NCBI GenBank assembly: GCA_030549775.1
Contig: CM060174.1
Location: 4,710,391 to 4,774,390 of the forward strand
Direction: 5' to 3'
DNA length: 64,000 nt
From: Tamarix chinensis
Lineage: Eukaryota > Streptophyta > Magnoliopsida > Caryophyllales > Tamaricaceae
Shown: one piece after another, positions 35,435-48,429 of the stretch
Position numbering within the stretch: position 1 is the first letter of the stretch
Layout: each line of letters begins with the position of its first letter
Notes under the pieces: model-generated
What the model was told of the DNA's origin: nothing
Seen by the model: the letters and a program-made list of their open reading frames with translations, nothing else
Database searches by the model: none
Translations under genes and position numbers: made by a program

Positions 35435-36480
35435 AACCACAAATGGTAGGAATAGCCAGTGTAGGGTGGAATGGCTAGAAAATGTGAAATAAGTGGGAAG
35501 TAGAAGTTGTCACAAAAGATTTGAATGTGAAGGGAGGAGTTTTGGTGGATAATGGTGCAGCAATGAGGGGGAAGCTTCATCAAGGTTGGCCGAAGGTGAA
35601 GGGATAGAACTTCGATGAGTTTGAACAAATGGAGAAGGGATTGAATGGTGATCTTAGCTGAAGGAGGATTAGGTGGAATGGCTAGATTGGTCGGTGGTGT
35701 GGTGGTGGTTTCAATAGAAATGGGTAAAGCCAAGTGAAATGGAGAAGTTTCATGTGGTTGGATGAGGAAGTGGGTTGGTTTCGGTAAGGTTGTGTGTGGG
35801 TGTTTGGGTGATTTTGGTGGAAGCTACCGGGTAGGGGTTGAGGGATCGGTGGTAATGGCTAATGGCAAAGAAAAGAGGCCAGTGGAGGGGCCATTGCAAA
35901 TAAAAATGGTGAATAAATACAGCGATGATAATGGCAAATGACATGTTTCTTGCGTGACGTGTTTGGGAGAAAGAGGAGAAATGCAGACCACTAGGGGTTA
36001 AGGCACAAAGAAAAAGGGTGAGGTGCAAAGGTTAAGAAGAGGATGGCATGGAGAGATATGTGGAGCAAAATAGGGAGAGGAAAACATAGGGGAGATGGAG
36101 GTATGGTGCAGGTGATCTGTAAGGTGATGGCAAGCAGAAGTAGGAGTAGGGAAAGCCTATGGGAAGGGAAAGGAGGAAATTTAAAGGGAGTCTAGTGAGC
36201 TAGGATAATCTATCTAGGTGAATAATCGGGTAGGAATATTTAGGTAAAATTTATAAGGTTACCTGATTTAGGGTTTACTCGATGAAGCGGATACTGGTTA
36301 CAATCCATCCTATGTTTAAAATTTTAATACACATCCTCTAGAAAATTTTAATCTAATTAAGTTTTATATCTAACAATTCATAATAATAACACACATATTA
36401 ACAATATATTTATTACTAAATATCCTACAATAATTATTCCAACTAATACACATAATTATCGATTTATAATTTAGGTTTCT
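35435..36480 (-). mobile_element. Degenerate giant-LTR copy E5, second part
   Basis: Purine-rich to 36,190 (complement of the pyrimidine block; 'gggaagggaaaggaggaaat'), then AT-rich like the LTR starts. Continues E5 after the E4 insertion. The outer end is not sharp; copia similarity resumes at about 36,540. Minus-strand frames (92 and 100 codons) are low-complexity. Confidence 0.6.
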
Positions 36481-38580
36481 AGAAATGAAGTATTAGACTT
36501 TGAAAGAAATGATGAATCCTATGCTATTAAGTTTGGTATGTCTGACCAAATGTAAGGGGATGTTGTGTTGTTTACTTTTTACATTTTAAATAGAGTTCCT
36601 TATAAGAATCTAGATAAGGCACCCTATGAATTATGGAAAGCTTTGAGCCTAATTTAATTTTTTTGAAAGTATGGGGGTGTCTATATAAGGTTGGATTACC
36701 AAAATTTAGAATGACTAACGTGGAAGAAAAGACATATGATTGCACATTTATTGGATATGCTCATAACAGTGTTGCGTATAGATTCTTGTGTTTGAATAAT
36801 AATTCTATCTGTAAATCTATAAATGTCAACTTTTTGAGAATGTGTTTCCTATTAAAAAGAATGTAAGTGATATTACTAGTTATTCAAATATTCCTTATGT
36901 GCCTTTTTCTTTCTACCCACTTCATTGAGTGAAGTAAATGAAACTGTGAATGAACCTAGGAGAAGTAAAAGATAAAGAATAGAAACTAGCTATAGACTTA
37001 ACTTTATTACTAATTTTCTAGTTGAAAATGCTTATATTGATAGGATAAATGCATATTTTTTGTTTGTTTATCTGACTGAGGAAGATCTTACATCCTATAA
37101 AGAAATTGTAACCTCTATTGATGATAGTTTCTGGAAGGAACCAATCAGAAATGAGTTAGAATTCCTTATGCCTAATCACACATGGGATTTGGTTAATTTA
37201 CCTAAGTGTTGTAAACTAATTAGATGCAAATGAATTTTTGGAACAAATTGAGAATGTATGGGACCATAGGTAGGTTTATGGCTAGATTTGTAGCTACAGG
37301 CTACAAGCAAAAAAGGATGTTGACTTTTTTTATACTTATTATCATGTGATCAAGATTGTTCCTATTTGTTCTTTAGTCACCTTAAATACTCTCCATATAC
37401 TTTTGGTATATTAGATGGATGCTAATATTATGCTTTTAAATGGCTAGCTTAATGAAGAAATGTTTGTGGAGTAGCCTAAGGGTTGTGTAATTGAGGGTCA
37501 GAATAACAAAGTATGTAGATTGAGAAAATCTTGACATGACCTTAAACAAGCTCCTAAATAATGATATGAAAAGTTTTAACAGCCTTTAGTAAGCAATGGT
37601 TATATTGTGAATGTATCTAATTATTATGTTTTCTCCAAGATGTTTGGGCGTAATTGTGTGATTATATATCTGTATGTTGATGACATGTTGATTCCTGGCA
37701 CTGATGCGACTATGATTAACAAAACCAAATCATGTTTGTCTTCTCATTTTGATATGAAAGATTTAAGAGAAGTTGATGTAATTCTTGGGGTTAAAATGAG
37801 AAAAATTAAAAATGGATTTTCCTTGTGTTAGTCACATTATATTAAAAACATTTTGAAAAAAAAAAAATATTGTTAATATGATTTTCTTGTGAAAAACATG
37901 TATTTGAAAAAGAACTAAGGTTCTAGTGTTTCTCAAGCTAAATGTGCTAAAATCATAGGAAGTGTGTTATTTCTCATGAATTATACTAGACTTGACATAA
38001 CTTATATACTACGTAGACAAAGTATGTACACTGACAACCCAGATATTGACCACAGGATTGCACTTCATTATTTACTTCGATGTCTTAAGGGTACTAAGGA
38101 TTGGTGTTTGCATTTTTGTAAAATTTGTAATTTTTTAGAAGGTTTTACAGATGTTAATTGTATTTTAGATAACGATGAAGCCAATTCCACCATATTTCAT
38201 TTGTTTATCCTAGGAGGAGTTGTTCCATGGAAGTCTGCTAAATATACTTACATTACTCAATCCACTATGCAGTTAGAGTTTATTGCCTTCTAGCTAGCTA
38301 GTCAATAGGTTAAATGGTTAAGGAACCTATTGTGGAAGAAACATTGTATGTCAGTTTCCTTACATTGTAATTCACAAGCAACTATCACTATTTTCAAGAA
38401 TAGTGTATATAATGGCAAGAGGAGATACATTCACGTTAGACATAGTTCAACGAGATAATTATTAAGGAATGGTGTGATCTTCTTAGAGTTTAGTAGATCA
38501 GAGAGAAGCAGATCCTCTTACAAAGGGTCTAACAAGGATAATTATCCTTGAATCATTAAGGGGGGTGAGGCTTAAGCCTT
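36481..38580 (+). pseudogene. pol: copia pol: integrase C-terminus, reverse transcriptase, RNase H
   Basis: 'NRVPYKNLDKAPYELWK' and 'LKVWGCLYKVGLPKF' plus 'DCTFIGYAHNSVAYRF' are the integrase C-terminal region. 'DDSFWKEPIRNELEFL' and 'NHTWDLVNLP' start the RVT_2 reverse transcriptase. 'EGQNNKVCRLRKS' and 'YLYVDDMLI' (catalytic YVDD near 37,680) follow. 'TRLDITYILRRQSMYTDNP', 'HYLLRCLKGTKDW' and 'VPWKSAKYTYITQSTMQLEF' belong to the connection and RNase H. 'SVYNGKRRYIHVRHS' and an 'ADPLTKGLT'-like tail end it at about 38,580. At least ten stops and several frameshifts. Order and motifs are of Ty1/copia. Confidence 0.93.
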
Positions 38581-39199
38581 TGAGTTGAGAAAAGTGTGGT
38601 GGATACCACTAGTGGTTAAACAAAGCCATATGATTACTTTATTATACTACATTCCCTCCTTGTGGCATGTAGTAGTGCTTTAATTACACGTTGAGCTTAG
38701 TCTTTTAAAGACCTCATAGCCCTAGGTTTAGGTTGTCTTTGAGAGATGGAGTTGATGAACTTGCCGCTTGATATATATGAGGTTGAGCATACTAATACCC
38801 TTAGTGGATCCATAGTGATTTTTAGTGGTGTTAGTGAGACACACTTGATAGATTTACCTAGGTGAGTGTGAAGGTGGTTCGTCTTCTATGAAATACTAAA
38901 GTTGTATTTTTAGAGTAATCATGAGTATCCAAGGTGAGAGCAAGCATGACTATTAAAAGCGGTTATTTCTTATTGTGGAAGATGTTGATTTTAAGGTAAA
39001 ACACGTGTTATATTGTGGGGGGGTTTAGTGGGGGTTAAGAAAGTTCAAGATTCATTCACTCCCTAGATATGATTGTTGCCTCAATTCACTACGTACCAAT
39101 TCAGTTATCGTGATATTGATAATTAAATGTTATTCCTTATTTGGCCAATTCTTGTTTTTTTCAGCTTCTTATCTTTCTAATTTACTATTGGTAGGGGAT
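38581..39199 (+). other. Copia 3' non-coding region with candidate polypurine tracts
   Basis: No frame. G-rich stretches at 39,014-39,034 and 'ggtagggga' at 39,190, the latter directly before the inferred LTR start TGTTAGAAGC, which makes it the better PPT candidate. Confidence 0.55.
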
Positions 39200-39955
39200 T
39201 GTTAGAAGCAATGACACAATTATTGTGCCTTTCTATTGTTATTGTTGATTTCTCTTGATCCCAAATTGGTAGGATGAGTGGGTTTTGACCTATTTATAAT
39301 TTTCTACCTCTGTTCCCTTGTTTGAGAAAGTTGCTTGGGTTGTTTTGTATGGCTTGTTGAACTGGACCAAAACACACACACATGCGTGTGTTTGTCGCCG
39401 CCCGCTTGGACCAGGCTGGCTGTGGTGTGGTCTTTTATCCAAATCCTTATCTTTTTATTATTTTCAAATCGTGTTTTATTTTTGAACTACTCTAGGGTTC
39501 CGATTGTTTTCTCCATGACCTTGAGCGTTCTCAATGGCTGCTAGTCTTTCGGGGAGGGGAGAAAATTTCTCTTAACCATTTTATTTATTTTTTGCTCATT
39601 TTGATATATATATATATATCTTGGTTGTTAACAATATTGAGAAAAGACACAGAAAATCAAATATTCTCTCTTTACTTCATTATTTTTTCTAAGCTCTTGT
39701 TGTTCTTCTGATTTAATTTGGGCATTGTTCTGTATCATCCATTGTCTTCTTTCACAAGTGCATGTGAACGGAGATTGTTATGTAAACCTTGAGTGTGAGT
39801 TGTTAATAGAGATTGCATAGAGGCCCGGTGAAATTTTCCTTTTGGACAATGATACCAATCACGACAAAACAAATTAGGGAAGTTCTTCTTTCAAGTTGGG
39901 TCTCAAAAGTTTAACATATTAGTACACATGCTATTGTTTAATTTTTCAAAATGGG
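39200..39955 (+). repeat. 3' LTR of the copia element (approximate ends)
   Basis: Starts TGTTAGAAGC after a short purine tract. Aligns with 8,708-9,480 to 'catgctattgtttaattttt'. Contains a short TA run (39,605-39,620) not in its partner. End is where similarity stops. Confidence 0.75.
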
Positions 39956-41249
39956 TAATATACCACTAACGGTTCAATCATTTGAACGGTGGTTTAAGAG
40001 TAGTTATTGTAGGTCAAAACACCATAAGTAAGTACAAATTATTAAAAAAAATTGGTTATGGGAACATAGAGAAAGTAGTACAACAAAAGAGCATAATTTT
40101 AATATTCATAAAACATTTTAAAAACATATGTATATAAAACATTTATAATAGAAAAAACTAACGTTAAAGTAGGTGAATCCCGCTCAATATCAATCGGACG
40201 GTTTAAAATTTTATTGTTCCCAACCAAATGCTTGACTCATTTCTAGTACCAATACCGGCTGGTCTTATTTGGAGTTATAAAAAATAATTATATAAGATAA
40301 CTATTTATTTTGAACATTTTTAGCTTAAATTTTTTTTAAAAAATAAGTAGTTATCCCTTTTGGTAAATAGATTTAAACAAGACATTAGCAAGCAGAAGTT
40401 TTCTTTGCTTTACGACTGGGGCTCGTTGCTTTATTTTACATGTCGGCAAAAGCTTGTTTTATATCACACTTAGCAGTTAGCACCACTTGCCTGAGATGAA
40501 ATAATTTAGGTATATATAAGCGTATTAGGTTAGGCCGGTCTCCTCCCCGAGGTTGTAAAAATAGGATTTCGTAACATTCGATAGGTCTAGACCTTGCGAC
40601 AGCTGTGGCTCCCGCTTTTATGATTCGGTGGTGTATTAAAATAGCAGAGCAGACTTAATCGAATCCCAATGAGAAGATAAGAAGGAGAATATATATTGCA
40701 AGGTTAATTGTCAAACTTGATAACTCCTAAAAGTGCGGGCTCAAGTTTGAGATCTCTTGCGGGACATGATCTCCACCTGATAAGTTGAAGATAGGTATGG
40801 ATGGACGGTCATATTTTCGATCATTTTATTTATTCGTCTGCAAAAGAATTCGGCGTATTCCTTAGATATTAGTCATTAGGGGGAAAAAACGACTATATAT
40901 ATAAATTGGCCTCATAATATTATATGTGGTTGCGTTAGTTTCGATGAAAACATAGATCTTATGCATTATTATGTTATATAGTATTACTAATTTGTTGTCC
41001 TAAATATATAATACTCCTCACGTATAAAAAAAAGTATTCTAATAATTTTAATATTTTTTTAAAAAAAATTAATAAAAATAATTTTAAAATTACACTTACA
41101 TTCTTTATTTAAAAAATTAAATATTTAATATATGTATAATTAAAAAAAGTGAGGATAAAAATAAAAATAAATTTAATTGTTTTAACTAACTTTATTTTTT
41201 ATATAAAAATATAATGAGAGATTTTTTTTTATACATATAAAAAGAATAA
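39956..41249. other. Intergenic sequence, unassigned
   Basis: Should contain the right flank of the copia insertion. 40,500-40,860 is less AT-rich and may be unique sequence; 41,030-41,220 is A/T homopolymer-rich. No gene or transposon ends were recognised. Confidence 0.45.
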
Positions 41250-41369
41250 TAGGAAGAGGAAGAGTGGTCGGACTTTCGATATTGCCTCTCTTTATTAATT
41301 CGTATAGTTCGTGTTTGGTACCCAAATTCATTTGTTTTTGCAATAATCTCCCATGAGTGGTGTCCGATC

Positions 41370-41720
41370 GCGACGAATAAAACTTTTGATGATACGTTCG
41401 AACTAGAATTACTTACTAATGGGATATTAATCTCGTTTCGTCAGACTATGATCGAGGATGCTTTTGTTCGCCAAGGACTATTTGTACCTTCAGATGATAA
41501 GACGCCGATTGATTCGGAGCCGACTAAGATGGAGTTAGACGAAACTATATGAAAGTAGAACAATATGGTTGGGTCTTACCCCTGAAGGCTGAAAGCCAAG
41601 TACGACCTTCTCGATAGGAAGAATCTCGAACGGAAGAGCGAATATGTATTGCATCATGGTCGCTGGCAAACAACTTCGTGTTCAAGAGGGATGTTTTCTC
41701 ACCGGCTAAGATCATCTTAC
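41370..41720 (+). pseudogene. Unit A frame with copia gag-like composition
   Basis: One frame reads 'NKTFDDTFELELLTNGILIS' and continues through 'FRQTMIEDAFVRQGLFVPSD' to 'PTKMELDETI', then stops. The pattern (short hydrophobic start, Q-T-M, acidic loop, M-E-L-D-E) is reminiscent of the gag N-terminus of copia elements, but I could not match it firmly. Unit C carries the same stretch at 55,600-55,960 with frameshifts. A second piece in each unit (47,590-47,900; 55,080-55,390; 56,860-57,160) ends 'SMCFY*CGR' then 'HSIQ', a possible broken zinc knuckle. It may be an old retroelement that was tandemly duplicated. Confidence 0.35.
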
Positions 41721-42409
41721 TTAGCTAATAAACAATTAAAATTACTATATTTATGCTAATTGTTATCCATTAAATAAGACTATTATATTCTACACACTAA
41801 ACAAAGAAAAATAAGATCTCTTATAAATTAGACATAGTACATGCACATAGCCAAATTTAAACTATTTCAAGTAAGGAAAGATTTCAAATAAAATCTCAAA
41901 AAGAATTTCATAAATTAGGGTTCATCCAAAGATTCTAACCTAGATAATACATCAAGCAATTGATATATGGTATAACAGAATAAACCAACTCTTTTGTTTA
42001 AAAGAAAATATATAAATTAAATTAGCTTTACTTTGGACTCTAATATTTTTCTTTATAAATATTGACCCATATTGTTATACTTCTAACTTTTTTTATTAAA
42101 AAAAAATACTATGTAAAATATTATTATATCTTTCACCAAGTGAAATGATGTTTTATAATTAATACTATTGACGTTTTACTATTATCATTGTGATATTTCA
42201 CTATTATTTGTCACATATTTCACCATTGTTATTTACAGATAGTTTATCACTATTATACCATAATCGTGGTTATGTTTCATTATTGTTGTTATGATGTTGT
42301 TTCATTATGAAATTAATTTTTCACCATTAAACTAATTTTTCATAATTTTTTTTGGTAAGTAAGTAGATTTTGATTACTACCAAAAATGAATATATGTATA
42401 AACTAAATT

Positions 42410-45400
42410 AGACCACCAATGCATCTATACAATCCTTCCATTGGTCATACTTATTGTCACAATGAGAAGCAAAAATCCTACTTGACACTACAAAGAAAAT
42501 ATTTTAAGAAGCATATTAGAGTGTCAATATTTATTTCTAAAGATTCTAGCATTCATTTCCTGTCAAATGGATCCTATGAATGTGACAAAAAGGGCTCTGA
42601 GTTTGTCCTTATTCCTCTTGCATTGCTTTGTATTCTTAGCCAAGATCTTCAGTTCTATCTCCTATGAGTGGATATGATCCCTCCTGTTAAAGGATTTCCT
42701 AATCTTCATCCAGATCTCCTGACTATAAGGGCAATCAAACATAAGGTGCTTGATGTCCTCCTCCTATCTTGTCATGCACAAGATGCACTCAATATCCTTA
42801 ATAAGATTCAGCTACTTCAATTTTACCTTGGTCATCAACCTGTTTCGAATAGCAAGCCAGGTAATAAATTGGTTTTTGGGAGCAACCAAACCACACCAAG
42901 GAATAGACCTCCACCAAAAAATTTCACCATGGTGCCTAGTAAGATCATATATTCCTTTAATACTATAAGATCCATCATGCTTTATGATTTTTTTCCAAAA
43001 ACTGAGAATCAGAGAAGAAGTCATGAAAATGATGTCTGAGATTGAAGATTTGCTGCAGATGCCAAGAGCACTTATGGACTGAATTAAAGGACCACAAAGA
43101 TCGAGAGCTTAAATAAATAGAATGAACCCATTTAACCCAAAGGGATTCCTTTTTGCAACATAATTTCCAAAGCATTTCTCCTACTGCCACTTTATTCCAT
43201 TGATGCACAACAATTAAGCCCAGACTTCCTTCCTTTTTAGGTAAGCAAACCTGCTTCCAAGCTACCAAAGCTTTCTTTGAATAATTTATTTTCCTAGTCT
43301 AGAGGAACTGCCTACACATACATTCAATTTGCTGGATCAACTTCCTCGGGAGAATAAAGACTTGAGACCAGTAAAGCTAGAAACTAAAAATAACATACTT
43401 CAATAACTGGGTTCGACCAGCATAAGATAGTAGATGGGAATGCCAGCCTATAAGTTTCTTTGCTATTTTCTATACCAGACCTTGCAGCTGGGAGGTTTTT
43501 AGTCTTGCAAAGGATAAAGGAACCCCTAAATATGAGAAGGGAAAACTACCCTAAGAGAAATTAGTTTGGTGCAAGATATGAGATATTGTTACATCATCCA
43601 CACCCCCAAAATAAATGCTGCTCTTTTGAGGGTGAATAATAAGACCAGACCTATCAGAGAAGTCTTTGATTACATTGATCAGACTATTAACCGACTTAAA
43701 ATCACCCCTATAGAAAATGAGCATATCATCTGCAAAAGCTAGGTTAATAATCTTCAAATCTTTACATTTAGGATGACCTTTAAAATCCTTATCATTCCAC
43801 AAAATCTTGAGAGATCTGGTAAGGTACTCAGCCACCAACACAAACAAATAAGGGGAGAGAGGGTCCCCTTACCTTAGCCCTTGCTGACCTTTGAAAGGTT
43901 TGGTTAGCTCACCATTTAAATAAAGAGAATAGCAGATAGTGGTTACACAGGCCATTATTTATCTATCAACTTAGAGGGGAAAACCATAAGCATGGAGGAC
44001 TTGCTGCAAAAAACCCCAGTGAATTGAATCATAAGCTTTCTTAATGTCAACTTTTATCATACATCTAGGAGAGATATGCTTTTGAGAATATTTTCTAACC
44101 AATTCGGCAGCTAGCAAAATATTTTCACCAATATGCCTGCCCTTAACAAAACCAGATTGAGCTTAATTGATGAGATAAGGCATTAAGGTATGCAGTCTGG
44201 CAGTTAAAGTTTTAGAAATGATCTTATATAAAACTCCACAATAAACAATAGGCCTATAATCACTTACCCTGGTAGCATTGCCTTTTTTTGGAATGAGGGT
44301 TAGAGAAGTGATATTGAGTTGGGAAGGAAGATATCCAATAATGAAGAAATTCTGCACTGCATATATGATATCACCCCTTATAATCTTTCATGATTTCTTA
44401 AAGAAAACAATAGTAAAACCATTTACACTAGGGGGTTTATAATCTCCAATAGAAAACACAGCCTCCTTAACCTCTTGGGAAGAAATTGGAGAGAGGAGTT
44501 GATACTTATGAGTATCAAGAAGAACATGACCCTGAGAAATAACTGCAAAGTTAGCCAAACATGTGCCACTCCCTTTAGATCCAAGAAGCTCTTTGTAAAA
44601 TGTGAGAAAATAGTTTGAGATGCAGGTAGGATCAAAGGTGAAAGTCCCAGTATTCAGTTCAATCTACTTAATGGAGTTCAGATTTTGATTACCCTTCAAT
44701 CTAGCAAAGAAGTATTTATGGTTTGCATCCCCCACAATCAACCAGTGAATTTTGAATTTTTTCTTGAGAAAGCATTCATAACTTCTTGATATTTTGTTAA
44801 GGTAGTCTTCACACTCATGCATTGCAGCTCTAAGATCATCATTACTAATATCCAGTAGTACCTTCTGTTGAGACTCGGCTAAGGCCTTCCTTGCCTCCTC
44901 TATTTTATGCTCCAGGGAACCATATTTAACCTTGTTAAACTCTTTAAAGATAGGTTTTAATCTTTGAAGAGTTTTGTATATATGCAGAAGAGTGTTACTA
45001 CTTGAAGGCCCATCCCAATGTGCCCTTATGATGTCCAAGAATTGAGGGTCTTTAGACAAATAATTATTCAACTTGAAAGGTTTCTTCCTGGTAGAATGCT
45101 TCCCTGTATAGACTTGGATAATGCAATGATCAGATAACATAGGAGGGTTGAAGGCAACAGAGGAGTTAGTGAACACATTAAGCCATGGCACATTCACCAT
45201 TGCCCTATCTAGCTTACAAGCAATAGCATCATCCCCACTCCTTTTATTCATCTAGGTGAAAAAAAAACCATAACCCTTAAGATCTCTCAGACCCAACAGA
45301 TTAAGGCAGTGAGAAAAATTAAGGATGTCCTGAGTAGAAGGATTGTCCCCTCCTTACTTTTCATAATGGAGAAGGATGATGTTAAAATTTCCCATTAAAA

Positions 45401-45815
45401 TCATAAGTTGAGAGATCTTGTTGTTCAGTTCTAACCAGTTCCACAAACTCTTCCTTGCCGAACCAGTATTGAAAGCATAGATAAAACCCACAACAAACTG
45501 CACCTTACCATCTAAAGTCTTGACATCACATAAAATACCCTGAGAACAGGAAGAAATATGGTTCACAGTCCAAACCAAAGGATCCCAGAGCACCCACACT
45601 CCCCCATTGTCATGACTCTAATAATTATTTAACCACATCCAATTCCTTACTAAACCTGCTTTAATATTATCAGCCTTATTTGCTTTAATTCTAGTCTCTA
45701 GTAAATCAATAAGGGAGCACTTGCTTTGTTTGATCCATCCGCAAACCTCCCTTTGTTTGGATGGATCATTAATGCCTCTCACATTCCAATTAGCAATCAT
45801 GGGCACCTGGATCAT
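42410..45815 (-). pseudogene. LINE ORF2: endonuclease, reverse transcriptase, zf-RVT
   Basis: Reading 45,815 downward. 'MIANWNVRGINDPSKQREV' and 'LLETRIKANK' are the apurinic-like endonuclease start; 'ILMGNFNIIL' continues it. Reverse transcriptase: 'SLTLIPKKGNATRVSDYRPI' and 'YKIISKTLTARL' (44,357-44,163), 'CMIKVDIKKAYDSIHW' (near 44,050), 'LSPYLFVLVAEYLTRSL' and the catalytic 'LAFADDMLIFYRG' (43,847-43,551). After RT: 'WKQVCLPKKEGSLGL' and 'EIFWWRSIPWCGLV', then 'NQFITWLAIRNRLMTK' (zf-RVT). At least six stops or frameshifts break it. It would nick target DNA and copy the LINE RNA there. Confidence 0.93.
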
Positions 45816-45989
45816 GAGGTTGCTCTGTCAGTTCTTGAATTTGACCCAAGGAAAAAGAATCACTAAAGTCTCTGAGAGCATGAAACTGATTTCCACTAGT
45901 ACCACTGATGAGGACATCATGAGAACTGGAGACATTATCCTTTGGGAAAACAGAAAGATTAATCCTATGCTCTTTCACTGATCTAAGAG

Positions 45990-47326
45990 GTGCAAACTCT
46001 CTCTTCTCAGACTGTAGAACTCCTTTATCTGCAGAACCATCCTTATAAGATGGAACTTATCTTCTGTTATTTACCACCTTCCATTCTTGATGAACCCGAG
46101 GCTCTGCAATAACTGATTTCTTCTAAAGTTTCAGCAGGTTTGGTCATTATGAGAAGGATTAAGGCAGTTATGATAGAAAAAGTGTTTCCATTCAAACTAA
46201 ACTGCTTGATTAAAAATAGAACCATCAGGATCTCTGATCAAGATGGACTCTCACAAAGGCTTTTTTAATATCAACTTCAACTAACACCCTAGGATAAGCA
46301 ATCCTATCCTTTCTGTAGGTGATAGCATCAGTGCAAATAGAAGACCCTATTGAGCTAGAAATCATACTCAAAGATTTAGAAGACCAATACTCTAAAGGCA
46401 GTTGTGGTAATTTAACCCACAAAGGAACAAATTGCAATTCAAAATTTGAGAGCTTCAACTTCCGTTGCCATCTTTTTAGAATTAATGGCTTCCTATAATA
46501 AGACCAATATTGTGGTAATATCCATTCACAATCCGTAGTAGAAGCAAATTTAAATAAAAAGAAACCATCATCTTGGCATATAATTTTAGGAGGAGCCACA
46601 CTAATCCATTGAGTTTTAACAAAGCCCAACATTTGATTTAAAGTAAGATCATATCCATAAACATAGCCTATCAAAGTATACTGCCATTCCTCTAATTCCT
46701 TATCAACTTCCTCCTTGTCTAAATTTACCACAATTTGTCCCTCTTCAATCTGTGGAGGCACATAATTTAGGGGCATAAATTGATAGGGGCTACGATTGAA
46801 AGCAATTTTGTCCCTCCAAGAAACACCGATAGAAGTCCTAGATTGTTGTTGAATCAGGTTTTGATTAGAAACATTCACAACTCCCTCAGCACCAGGCCCT
46901 CCGACTATTGCATGATTATGGTTTAGAGACATAGAGGAAGTAATAGGTACACCTGCAATATCAATCAAATAATCTTCCGATTCCAGTAATAAAGTAGCCT
47001 CAGGAAATTTAGGAGCCAATTGCGAATTTGAATGATGATCATCAGAAATAGAGTTTGGACATTGATCATTGAATTCAACCCTATCTGTAGAAACCCCATT
47101 CAAATTCGCATCAGAATTACTAAGTCCATCAAGAATACATCCTCCTAAAACAACTATAGGATCAGAAAAGGTCGACAAAAAAAGGCTTATCATCCCCTTC
47201 ATCTAAAACAGCATTGATTCGAACCTTCACCGTATCCAGCGAATTGTTCTCAATTTTCAAACTTCTCAATACTCGCTGTTGGCCGGCTTTGCCAGACCCA
47301 GCCACTGACTTCCCATTCCTGGCCAT
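45990..47326 (-). pseudogene. LINE ORF1: DUF4283-type nucleic-acid-binding protein
   Basis: Probable start ATG at 47,326 ('MARNGKSVAGSGKAGQQ', basic). A frameshift in the T/A run near 47,185 separates it from a 325-residue frame (47,202-46,225). That frame holds 'SWRDKIAFNR', 'GYVYGYDLTLNQMLGFVKTQ', 'QDDGFFLFKFAST', 'WILPQYWSYYRKPLILKRW' and 'FVPLWVKLPQLPLEYW', the DUF4283 pattern of plant LINE ORF1. Further down, frameshifted 'YHNCLNPSHNDQTC' is a remnant CCHC knuckle. Binds LINE RNA in the family. Confidence 0.88.
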
Positions 47327-48429
47327 AAACTACCATGAATTCCACCAAAAGGAACCAGGGTAGGCCGCAGAACCAACCGGGAGAACAGGTCAATCCCTTA
47401 AAAAAATTAACTAATCTTTCATAATTATTATTAGTGATGTTTAACCATTATTACTACTAATGTTTCATCATTGTTGCATTCAACTTTCACCATAGGTTTT
47501 TTCACCTTTCACTATTTTTTAACCGATATTTACCATTGTACAATCATTGTTATGTTTATGTTTCACGAATATTACTTTCATGTTGGTAAGTTCGGATGAA
47601 ACCTTCAAGAAAGCGGATAATGCAATATTCTTTTTGGCATTCCTCTAGAAGAAGTAGAATTTAATGATAACTAGTCTAATTACCGTGAGAAAAAAAAACT
47701 TTGTTTAGATAAGGCTATCAAAGTTTTGATCAAGGTGGAAAAGTTGACTAGTCAAGATGAATTTGATTCAATGAGTGAAATTAATATTGTTGTGGAAGGT
47801 CGGAATAAGAAAGATGAGAAAAAGATCATCCCTAATTCCATGTGCTTTTATTGATGTGGTAGGTTGCATTCAATCCAAGTGTCTATTGTACAGAGAAGAC
47901 TTGATAGAACTAGAGAACACTAAAAGGTAAGATAACATTTTCTGACTGTAATAAGTGATAAAAAATTAAAAAAAAAAACAAGAAATGATTGGATATTTAA
48001 TTCAAGTTGCTAGGAAGATATTTTCTATAGGAAAGATTGGTATAAGCGTAATACCATGTATATAAAAATTATTTTATATAATATTTAAAGAAAAAATGAA
48101 TTTAAATTGAATTTTGAAAATGATTTTCAAACTAGGGGACTGGTTAACTAGTATGGCAAAGTAGTCGACTTGAAAGTTGTGTCATGTTTTTGTTGGTTCT
48201 GATTAACTAATAGGTTTATATGCCAAAACCAGTCAACTAGTTCTACTAGGACACACAATATCTCTTCTATTTTGATTAATTTTCTTCCAAATAATAATTT
48301 AACATTAGGGATGTATTATAATTTGATTATAAATGATTTTTAGATAGTTTTAAACTCTCATTACAACCTTTTTCATATTTAATTTTTCCTAACATGATCT
48401 CCTACCCATAAATCACCTTTTCCACATTT

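Larger units (their letters stand above)
8708..39955 (+). mobile_element. Ty1/copia retrotransposon, decayed and split by nested insertions
   Basis: Similar LTRs at 8,708-9,480 and 39,200-39,955 face the same way and bracket ordered copia pieces: gag (10,148-10,490 and 11,277-11,756), the integrase N-terminal region (17,515-17,657), the integrase core (22,343-22,663), and integrase C-terminus, reverse transcriptase and RNase H (36,481-38,580). Everything between these pieces is later insertion. Removing E2 joins two integrase pieces in the right order, and its GATTA duplication confirms the break. Net copia sequence is about 6.2 kb. Stops and frameshifts in every piece make it non-functional. 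The protease-to-integrase order of pol with RT after integrase is the copia order. TSD and PBS were not recognised. Confidence 0.87.
42348..47408 (-). mobile_element. L1-type LINE, near full length, 5.06 kb
   Basis: Encodes ORF1 and ORF2 on the minus strand. Its 3' end is a short poly-A (Ts at 42,346-42,353 on this strand). Target duplication of 18 bp: 42,330-42,347 and 47,409-47,426 ('aactaat' + t/c + 'tttcataatt'), one difference. Units B and C show the site without the LINE, B as 'aactaatctttcataaatta' at 54,886. Length and the probable first ATG 82 bp from the 5' end suggest little 5' truncation. Confidence 0.93.

Noticed and set aside
35431..36028. Minus-strand frames of 92-100 codons
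   Set aside because: Low-complexity reading of the purine-rich block of E5.
42419..43039. Plus-strand frames of 82 and 123 codons at 42,419-43,039
   Set aside because: They are antisense to the LINE ORF2 3' part, whose minus-strand motifs are clear.
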